Shown here piece after piece: positions 1 to 4,381 of a DNA stretch of 5,257 bases (the first letter of the stretch is position 1; every line of letters begins with the position of its first letter). A program made the translations under genes and the position numbers. Source of the DNA: Chamaesiphon sp. (GTDB lineage Bacteria > Cyanobacteriota > Cyanobacteriia > Cyanobacteriales > Chamaesiphonaceae); assembly GCA_026785875.1 (NCBI GenBank), contig JAJAZF010000307.1:1-5257 (forward strand), written 5' to 3'. The notes under the pieces are model-generated. The model ran no database searches, was not told where the DNA came from, and worked only from the letters and a program-made list of their open reading frames with translations.

Positions 1-116
1 AGGACATCGATTGTAGGGGCGGGTTTATGCTAGAGATGCCCGAAATTTACCGATAACTTCAGAACAAAACCCGCCCCAACCGCCAAGGCAATCGACAATC
101 GATTGTAATATGTCCT
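1..116. repeat. Outer inverted repeat AGGACAT/ATGTCCT enclosing a GC-rich hairpin
   Basis: AGGACAT at 1-7 is mirrored by ATGTCCT at 110-116. The word ATCGATTGTA occurs next to both arms in direct orientation (6-15 and 98-107), and ACAATCGATTGT at 95-106 is a perfect 12-bp palindrome. Enclosed between the arms is the hairpin at 16-77. The arrangement resembles a short non-autonomous (MITE-like) element with terminal repeats, but the left arm starts at base 1 of the window, so its true outer end cannot be seen. No coding potential was recognised. The mobile-element reading is inference; the inverted and direct repeats are seen directly. Confidence 0.45.
13..77. repeat. Dispersed GGGGCGGGTTT hairpin repeat, copy A
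   Basis: GGGGCGGGTTT at 16-26 pairs perfectly over 11 bp with AAACCCGCCCC at 67-77, around a 40-nt AT-richer loop. Positions 13-33 are identical over 21 bases to 4196-4216, and the loops share further words such as TTTACCGAT (46-54) against TTTACCGATC (4228-4237). This is therefore one copy of a repeat family present twice in the window. Repeats beginning GTAGGGGCGGGTT are, to my knowledge, common between cyanobacterial genes. It lies about 80 nt past the gyrA stop codon and could be transcribed as part of the gyrA 3' region. Confidence 0.8.
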
Positions 117-133
117 AACGCCCTTGGCGGTTG
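77..133 (-). terminator. Inverted repeat just downstream of gyrA, possible transcript end
   Basis: CAACCGCCAAGG (77-88) and CCTTGGCGGTTG (122-133) form a perfect 12-bp stem around a 33-nt loop that contains its own palindrome (95-106). Read in the gyrA direction the stem begins 22 nt after the stop codon, and it is followed by the GC-rich arm of copy A with only a short TTTT run. It is therefore not a textbook Rho-independent terminator. Cyanobacteria are generally thought to lack Rho, so structured 3' ends are expected, but the terminator role here is inference; the stem is seen. Confidence 0.35.
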
Positions 134-155
134 CTATACAATCGAATCTGGAGAT

Positions 156-2759
156 TTAGACTTCTTCTACTTCGACTGCATCTACATCTACAACATCTAG
201 CTCTAGATCCTCCTCACCATTCGAGGCTGGAACGATCGCTACTGCCATGATTGCATCATCATCGTCTAGCTTCTGGACTCGTACCCCAGTTGCCATCCGC
301 GATTGAGGTGAGATGGCGTTGATGGCTTGACGGATGATAATTCCGCGATTGGTGACGATCATCATTTCCTCATCGGCATTGACTACCCGCAGAGCGGCTA
401 ACCTGTCGCCTTTTTTGCGGAACTTGATCGCGAGTACGCCCATTCCGGCGCGATTTTGGAGGCGGAATTGAGTCACTGGTACCCGTTTGCCGAGTCCTCC
501 AGTCGTAACTACCAGAATCCACGGCCCTTCACCTGCTGGAACTGCGACATCTTCAGCCACAGTATCGTCGATATCATCTACCCCTGGATCTTCACTCGCC
601 GCCACCATCTGGGCGATGACTTGACTTGGTAGGATATCCATGCTGATTAATTCGTCACCTTTCTTGAGCGACATCGATTTAACGCCGCGTGTTGCGCGTC
701 CTAATGGTCGGAGTTGGTCGCGATTGGTGCGGAAATGGATTGTCATCCCATTGCGGGTACCGATAATTGCACTGTCAGTTTCTTTAGCACGACGTACCCA
801 GCGTAAGCCATCGCCTTCTTCGAGTGAGATGGCAATCAAACCATTAGCGCGGACGCTGGCAAATGCGGAGATAGCGGTCTTTTTGATGAAGCCCTTCTGC
901 GTGAGCATGATTAGGTATTCATCGTCGCTAAATTCGCTCACAGGTACCACTGAGGTGATCTTTTCCTCGCGAGGAATCGGCAACATTTGGACGATCGGGA
1001 GTCCGCGTGCCGTGCGGGACGAGACGGGAATTTGATAGGCTTTGACTGTATATACTACCCCGCGATCGCTAAATAGCAGGATTGTATCGTGATCGCAGCA
1101 GGTGAGGAAATGCTCGATCGCATCTTCTTCTTTCATCCCCGTCCCTTTTTTGCCCCGTGTAGCGCGGCTTTGAGTCTCAAAGGTGCTGACGGGCATCCGT
1201 TTGATATAGCCCTGCTCGGTGACGAGGATCAGGGATTTTTCATTGGCGATGAGGTCGGTATCTTCTAAATCTCCTTCACCATGCTCGATTAGAGTACGGC
1301 GAGGGGTAGCAAATGTGGTCTTAATTTCAGCGATTTCGACTTGGATGATATCCAGAATCCGTTCCCGCCGCGCGAGAATATCTTTGAGATCGGTGATTTT
1401 AATCGTCAGCTCTTCGTGCTCTAAGCGAATTTTGTCAGCTTCTAGAGCTGTCAGCCGCCGTAGCTGCATCTGAAGAATCGCATCGGACTGAAAATCAGAC
1501 AGTTCAAATCTTTCGATCATCTCCTGTTTGGCTGTGGCTGAGTCCGCCGCAGCCCGAATCAGGCGAATTACTGCATCGAGGTTGGCTAGAGCAATTAATA
1601 AACCGCCCAAGAGGTGATCGCGCTCTTCAGCTTTGCGTAGCTCGTAGCGAGTCCGACGGGTAATCGATTCGATGCGGAAGTCGAGGAAAACGGTGAGGAA
1701 TTTTTTGAGGCTCAGGAGCTGGGGTTCGCCATTTACCAACGCCAACATGTTGCAACCAAAGTTGGTTTGGATCGGTGTTTGTTTGTAGAGATTGTTTAGA
1801 ACTACACGGGGATAAGCATCCCGCTTGAGTTCGATCACGATCCGCATCCCATCGCGATCGCTTTCATCCCGAATATCCGAGATTCCCTCTAGTTTATGGT
1901 CGTTAACCATTTCGGCGATCCGTTCGATCAGAGCAGCCTTATTCGTCTGGAAGGGTAACTCTGTAATGATAATTGCTTCGCGATCGGGTCTGCCTTTATA
2001 TTCTAATGTTTCAATATTAGCCACCCCGCGCATGACGATCGAACCGCGTCCAGTAGTATAAGCTTCCTTGATCGGCGATGTGCCGAGGATCTGCGCTCCT
2101 GTGGGAAAATCAGGGCCAGGGATATATTGCATCAATTCGAGATCGGTAATCTCAGGATTGTGGATCAATGCCACCACCCCATCAATTAACTCACCCAAGT
2201 TATGCGGGGGAATATTTGTCGCCATCCCGACAGCAATCCCTGATGAGCCATTGAGTAATAGCTGCGGAATCCGCGCGGGAAGTACAGTTGGCTCCTGTTG
2301 CGAACCGTCAAAGTTGTCAGCAAAATCTACCGTCTCCGCCTCGATGTCCCGCAATACGGCATCCATCGTCAAAGCTTGCAAGCGACACTCGGTATACCGC
2401 ATCGCCGCTGGCGGATCGTTATCTACCGAACCAAAGTTACCATGTCCGTTAATCAACGGATTTCGCATCGAAAAATCTTGAGCCATCCGCACCAGCGCGT
2501 CATACACCGCTGTATCACCGTGAGGATGGTATTTACCCAGAACTTCCCCGACTACCCGCGCACACTTTCTAAACGGTCGATCGGCTGTCAAACCTAATTC
2601 GTGCATCGCATACAGGATGCGGCGGTGGACTGGTTTTAACCCATCTCTGGCATCGGGAAGTGCCCGCCCTACGATTACGCTCATGGCGTATTCCAGGTAA
2701 GAGCGCGACATCTCAAGTCGTAGATCTGTAGGGACGATTCGCTCTTGGGAAGTAGTCAT
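156..2759 (-). CDS. gyrA: DNA gyrase subunit A, complete
   Basis: This is the breakage-reunion subunit of DNA gyrase, which acts as A2B2 with GyrB in the cytoplasm to introduce negative supercoils using ATP. The protein has 867 residues, close to the E. coli length of 875. The N-terminal type IIA topoisomerase core covers about residues 8-490. The catalytic tyrosine is Y122 with its preceding arginine R121, in the context AAMRYTE. The quinolone-determining region reads HPHGDTAVYD, with Thr at 83 and Asp at 87. The C-terminal beta-pinwheel covers about residues 505-845. Its GyrA-box is divergent (QSRATRGKKG, 530-539). An acidic insertion lies at about 713-745, and an acidic tail at 848-867. 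The ATG at 2757-2759 is supported by GGAG six bases upstream and by the standard N-terminus. No gyrB is in view. A ParC paralogue is the only realistic alternative; the pinwheel and gyrase-like core favour GyrA. Confidence 0.96.
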   Translation of the reverse strand: MTTSQERIVPTDLRLEMSRSYLEYAMSVIVGRALPDARDGLKPVHRRILYAMHELGLTADRPFRKCARVVGEVLGKYHPHGDTAVYDALVRMAQDFSMRNPLINGHGNFGSVDNDPPAAMRYTECRLQALTMDAVLRDIEAETVDFADNFDGSQQEPTVLPARIPQLLLNGSSGIAVGMATNIPPHNLGELIDGVVALIHNPEITDLELMQYIPGPDFPTGAQILGTSPIKEAYTTGRGSIVMRGVANIETLEYKGRPDREAIIITELPFQTNKAALIERIAEMVNDHKLEGISDIRDESDRDGMRIVIELKRDAYPRVVLNNLYKQTPIQTNFGCNMLALVNGEPQLLSLKKFLTVFLDFRIESITRRTRYELRKAEERDHLLGGLLIALANLDAVIRLIRAAADSATAKQEMIERFELSDFQSDAILQMQLRRLTALEADKIRLEHEELTIKITDLKDILARRERILDIIQVEIAEIKTTFATPRRTLIEHGEGDLEDTDLIANEKSLILVTEQGYIKRMPVSTFETQSRATRGKKGTGMKEEDAIEHFLTCCDHDTILLFSDRGVVYTVKAYQIPVSSRTARGLPIVQMLPIPREEKITSVVPVSEFSDDEYLIMLTQKGFIKKTAISAFASVRANGLIAISLEEGDGLRWVRRAKETDSAIIGTRNGMTIHFRTNRDQLRPLGRATRGVKSMSLKKGDELISMDILPSQVIAQMVAASEDPGVDDIDDTVAEDVAVPAGEGPWILVVTTGGLGKRVPVTQFRLQNRAGMGVLAIKFRKKGDRLAALRVVNADEEMMIVTNRGIIIRQAINAISPQSRMATGVRVQKLDDDDAIMAVAIVPASNGEEDLELDVVDVDAVEVEEV
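1062..1069. repeat. HIP1 octamer GCGATCGC
   Basis: A perfect copy of the highly iterated palindrome GCGATCGC lies inside gyrA. This octamer is strongly over-represented in many cyanobacterial chromosomes and supports the taxonomic reading. Confidence 0.85.
1854..1861. repeat. HIP1 octamer GCGATCGC, second copy
   Basis: A second perfect GCGATCGC, also inside gyrA. No full octamer was noticed in the mrr gene, which instead carries CGATCG-type words at its edges. Confidence 0.85.
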
Positions 2760-2765
2760 GAATTG

Positions 2766-2769
2766 CTCC
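2766..2769 (-). promoter_or_regulatory. gyrA ribosome binding site GGAG
   Basis: On the minus strand the bases before the gyrA ATG read CGGAGCAATTC. GGAG sits six bases from the start codon, a good Shine-Dalgarno position, and this supports the ATG at 2757-2759 as the start. Confidence 0.6.
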
Positions 2770-2804
2770 GTCCGGCTGGTTAATTGTGCTGTGTCACTAG
2801 TGCA

Positions 2805-2810
2805 ATTTTA
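2805..2810 (-). promoter_or_regulatory. Possible -10 box for gyrA
   Basis: The minus strand reads GTGATAAAATTG, containing TAAAAT, one mismatch from the TATAAT consensus. A transcript starting a few bases downstream would have a leader of roughly 40 nt before the gyrA ATG. No convincing TTGACA-like hexamer lies 16-18 bases upstream, so this is a candidate only. Confidence 0.3.
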
Positions 2811-2917
2811 TCACATTTAGGGGGGTACGTGTATGCTGATTCTTGCGGCTAGAAGGCTTGCTGGATGCTGGGAAAGAGTGGTTGACTCGATCGATTCTCC
2901 TGCAACCTTGAAAAAAC

Positions 2918-3053
2918 GTAGGGTGGGTTGCGCGGAGCAAAACCAAATATCAATATACCAGCACCCTAGAAATGTTGGGTTTCATTCTTCTGCTTGGTGC
3001 GCTTCCATGGTCGGGAAACCCGACCGGAGCGCATCCGCAACCCAACCTACCCT
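2918..3053. repeat. Dispersed GTAGGGTGGGTTGCG inverted-repeat block
   Basis: GTAGGGTGGGTTGCG at 2918-2932 matches the reverse complement of 3036-3050 at 14 of 15 positions, giving terminal arms around a block of about 135 bp. Inside are a GTTGGGTTTC word (2974-2983) and a compact hairpin at 2999-3032. Repeats with GTAGGGTGGGTT/AACCCAACCTAC arms are, as far as I know, widespread in cyanobacterial intergenic DNA. It resembles but is not identical to the GGGGCGGGTTT family at 13-77 and 4196-4283. No transposase is encoded within it. Confidence 0.7.
2999..3032. repeat. Strong hairpin with AAA loop inside the repeat block
   Basis: GGTCGGG (3009-3015) pairs with CCCGACC (3019-3025) around the loop AAA. 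An outer stem forms between GCGCTTCC (2999-3006) and GGAGCGC (3026-3032) with one bulged T, and the two unpaired bases AT at 3007-3008 separate the stems. About 14 base pairs form in 34 nt. There is no T-tract on either side, so an intrinsic terminator is unlikely; a cruciform or RNA hairpin is possible. Confidence 0.7.
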
Positions 3054-3137
3054 AAAAGATCTGTCTGGTTCCAAATATGGGAATATGCGTAGGCGATCGA
3101 TCGTACTCAACTCAAAACTTCAGATTCCTCTTTATCT

Positions 3138-3998
3138 ATGAAACAATCCAAATCTGTAGTTCCTACATTCGACTCAATGTTTGTACCGACAATTCAAGCT
3201 TTGCAAGCATTGGGTGGATCTGGCACAACCGAAGAGATTTACGAACAGGTCGTTCAAATTTTAAATTTGGCTGACAAAGTGCTAGAAGCTGTACATGGTA
3301 GTACGTCACAGAGTGAAGTTAAGTATCGACTGAGCTGGAGTCGAACGTATCTAAAAAAGTATGGACTCGTCGAAAATTCAGGTCGTGGAGTTTGGTCTTT
3401 AGTATCAACATCAGTAGATATTAAAACAATAGATCGAAAAGAGATTGTCAGAGTAGTTCGAGAATCTGAAAAATCTAAAATTGTCCAAGCAGATACTTTA
3501 GAAGAAACTGTTGAGCCTACTGAAATCATCGAAGAACTAGCATGGCATCAACAACTTCATAAGCTGTTATTATCGCTCGATCCTTCTGCCTTTGAACGTT
3601 TGGCACAACGGCTACTGAGAGAGTCAGGTTTCGTTCAAGTACAGGTAACTGGAAAGTCTGGCGATGGTGGCATTGATGGCGTAGGCATTGCCCGAATTAA
3701 CGGTTTTTTGAGTTTTCATGTTTTATTTCAATGTAAGCGTTATCAGGGTTCAGTCTCTGCTAGTCATATCAGAGATTTCCGTGGAGCTATGCAGGGTCGT
3801 ACTGATAAAGGTCTATTTATTACAACGGGTACTTTCACCAGAGATGCTATTAAAGAAGCGACAAGAGACGGTGCCCCACCCATAGATCTAATTGATGGAG
3901 AGCAATTAGTTCAACGGTTAAAAGAATTGGGTCTTGGTGTCAAGATTGAAATGGTTGAATCGATCGAGGTAGATATTAATTGGTTTGCGAAGATTTAA
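3138..3998 (+). CDS. Mrr-type restriction endonuclease (solitary, type IV-like)
   Basis: This 286-residue protein has the two-domain build of Mrr nucleases (E. coli Mrr is slightly over 300 residues). Residues about 8-90 match the Mrr N-terminal winged-helix DNA-binding domain, including SWSRTYLKKYGLVE and GRGVWSL. Residues about 145-265 are the Mrr catalytic domain, a PD-(D/E)xK-like fold. E153 lies in FERLAQRLL, D180 in GDGGIDG, and the Q198-C-K200 motif in FQCKR; together they look catalytically intact. A charged linker of about 45 residues joins the domains. Relatives cut DNA carrying modified bases, so the likely role is defence against modified foreign DNA; the substrate is inferred. 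The ATG at 3138 is the first possible start after an in-frame TAG at 3090-3092, but it has no visible Shine-Dalgarno. M14 is an alternative. The gene is more AT-rich than gyrA and pgi, and no methyltransferase is nearby, which suggests acquisition by transfer. Confidence 0.88.
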   Translation: MKQSKSVVPTFDSMFVPTIQALQALGGSGTTEEIYEQVVQILNLADKVLEAVHGSTSQSEVKYRLSWSRTYLKKYGLVENSGRGVWSLVSTSVDIKTIDRKEIVRVVRESEKSKIVQADTLEETVEPTEIIEELAWHQQLHKLLLSLDPSAFERLAQRLLRESGFVQVQVTGKSGDGGIDGVGIARINGFLSFHVLFQCKRYQGSVSASHIRDFRGAMQGRTDKGLFITTGTFTRDAIKEATRDGAPPIDLIDGEQLVQRLKELGLGVKIEMVESIEVDINWFAKI

Positions 3999-4138
3999 GT
4001 AAAGTCAAATTTATAGCACAGCTAACCGCTGAAGTTCTGCTGTAAGAGTCATTTTAATTTACGCTGCTCATCGTTTGGACGAGGCACGATCGATCGATAT
4101 CTCAAGTAGAATTAAAATAAATCAAGAGCATAACTAAA

Positions 4139-4192
4139 ATGCTAGCTATTACTGAGATAGTCTACCCAGATAGCGATATACATTTTTTATAA
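4139..4192 (+). pseudogene. Possible N-terminal remnant of a Uma2-family (DUF820) gene
   Basis: A short frame opens at ATG 4139-4141 and reads MLAITEIVYPDSDIHFL before TAA at 4190-4192. The string EIVYPDSD matches the start I remember for cyanobacterial Uma2-family PD-(D/E)xK nuclease-like proteins, which often begin with a short lead followed by IVYPDSDG-P-A-N. Homology stops after PDSD, and copy B of the dispersed repeat begins three bases after the stop codon, as if the rest of the gene were replaced or deleted. No continuation was recognised beyond the repeat. A weak AAGAG lies ten bases upstream. A chance 17-codon frame cannot be excluded. Confidence 0.3.
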
Positions 4193-4195
4193 CTC

Positions 4196-4283
4196 GTAGG
4201 GGCGGGTTTATGCTAGCTGATATCGATTTTACCGATCGATACTGTTGGCGTAGCCTGCCGTAGGCACACGAACCCGCCCTCCC
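4196..4283. repeat. Dispersed GGGGCGGGTTT hairpin repeat, copy B
   Basis: Positions 4196-4216 are identical to 13-33 over 21 bases. GGGCGGGTT (4200-4208) pairs perfectly with AACCCGCCC (4271-4279), and one extra T interrupts the outer C-run. The loop resembles copy A up to about 4240 and then carries an extra palindromic segment (about 4244-4266) absent from copy A. Like copy A, it lies past the 3' end of a minus-strand core gene and has the same orientation relative to it. Confidence 0.8.
4244..4266. repeat. Short palindromic repeat nested in copy B
   Basis: The segment contains GGCGTAGCCTGCCGTAGGCA (4247-4266), with a small stem GCCT (4253-4256)/AGGC (4262-4265) around GCCGT. Words of the form GGCGTAGCC-TAGGC recur in many cyanobacterial genomes as short dispersed palindromes; this is from memory. 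Alignment with copy A places it as an insertion within the loop of the larger repeat. Confidence 0.5.
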
Positions 4284-4304
4284 CACTAAAAGATATCACT
4301 TAGG

Positions 4305-4314
4305 TTGTATACAA
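4305..4314. repeat. Palindrome TTGTATACAA
   Basis: TTGTATACAA is a perfect 10-bp palindrome. Its surroundings, GGTTGTATACAATC (4303-4316), match GGTTGCTATACAATC at 129-143 apart from one extra C. Both sit distal to a GGGGCGGGTTT repeat and just beyond the stop codon of a minus-strand gene. It could be the outer end of a shared element or a protein-binding site; neither is established. Confidence 0.5.
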
Positions 4315-4316
4315 TC

Positions 4317-4357
4317 AGGGTAGGGGCAATTCATAAATTACCCCTACCCTAATTTTT
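4317..4357 (+). terminator. Strong hairpin with T-tract, probable terminator of the mrr side
   Basis: AGGGTAGGGG (4317-4326) pairs with CCCCTACCCT (4341-4350). After one C-A mismatch, AATT (4328-4331) pairs with AATT (4336-4339) around the loop CATA. On the plus strand the stem is followed by AATTTTTAAT, giving a five-T tract at 4353-4357, so it can act as an intrinsic terminator for transcripts arriving from mrr, though 318 nt past its stop. For pgi, converging from the right, the stem begins 31 nt after the stop codon but lacks a U-tract. The arm shares GTAGGGGC with the repeats at 13 and 4196, so it is probably also repeat-derived. Confidence 0.6.
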
Positions 4358-4381
4358 AATAAATAGATGATTTTTCGCCAA

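Larger units (their letters stand above)
2760..3137. other. Divergent intergenic region between gyrA and the mrr-like gene
   Basis: This 378-bp stretch separates two genes transcribed away from each other and must hold both promoters. The gyrA side (2760-2830) contains the ribosome binding site and a candidate -10 box. The middle (2918-3053) is repeat-derived. The last 85 bases before mrr contain the CGATCGATCG palindrome at 3094-3103, but I could not pick out a promoter or Shine-Dalgarno sequence there. A 102-codon open frame (2833-3141) crosses the repeats and is not accepted as a gene. Confidence 0.7.
3999..4381. other. Convergent intergenic region between mrr and pgi
   Basis: This 383-bp stretch holds no intact gene. 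Its first 140 bases are AT-rich with the palindrome CGATCGATCG at 4087-4096, which also occurs just upstream of mrr (3094-3103). Next come a probable Uma2 remnant (4139-4192), copy B of the GGGGCGGGTTT repeat (4196-4283), the palindrome TTGTATACAA (4305-4314), and a strong hairpin (4317-4350). No tRNA or other RNA gene was recognised. Confidence 0.7.

Noticed and set aside
640..1035. 131-codon plus-strand open frame opposite gyrA
   Set aside because: It lies wholly antisense to a conserved gene, its translation resembles no family, and it follows from gyrA codon use. The frames at 1219-1473, 1825-2061, 2068-2481 and 2298-2597 are rejected for the same reason.
2459..2527. Thr83 in the GyrA quinolone region as a resistance mutation
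   Set aside because: Thr at this position is a natural residue in several bacterial groups, and Asp87 is unchanged, so resistance cannot be inferred.
2833..3141. 102-codon plus-strand open frame as a real gene
   Set aside because: Its translation is largely that of the dispersed inverted repeat (RRVGCAEQ, SATQPTL), a common false call in cyanobacteria; only its ATGA overlap with mrr is kept as a low-interest observation.
3077..3274. 65-codon frame overlapping the mrr start
   Set aside because: It overlaps the well-supported mrr frame and has no recognisable content.
3254..3529. 91-codon minus-strand frame opposite mrr
   Set aside because: It is antisense to the intact Mrr coding region with no family resemblance.
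4011..4052. Minus-strand 13-codon frame MTLTAELQRLAVL, vaguely like the start of a small antitoxin
   Set aside because: It is too short, no toxin or continuation is adjacent, and the resemblance is generic.
4087..4096. CGATCGATCG on both sides of mrr (also 3094-3103) as possible attachment sites
   Set aside because: CGATCG-rich words are frequent throughout this genome, including 2888-2895 and 4234-4239, and no longer shared flank or integrase was seen.
1..4350. GC-rich repeats as a CRISPR array
   Set aside because: The copies are self-complementary, far apart and irregularly spaced, with no spacer pattern or cas gene.
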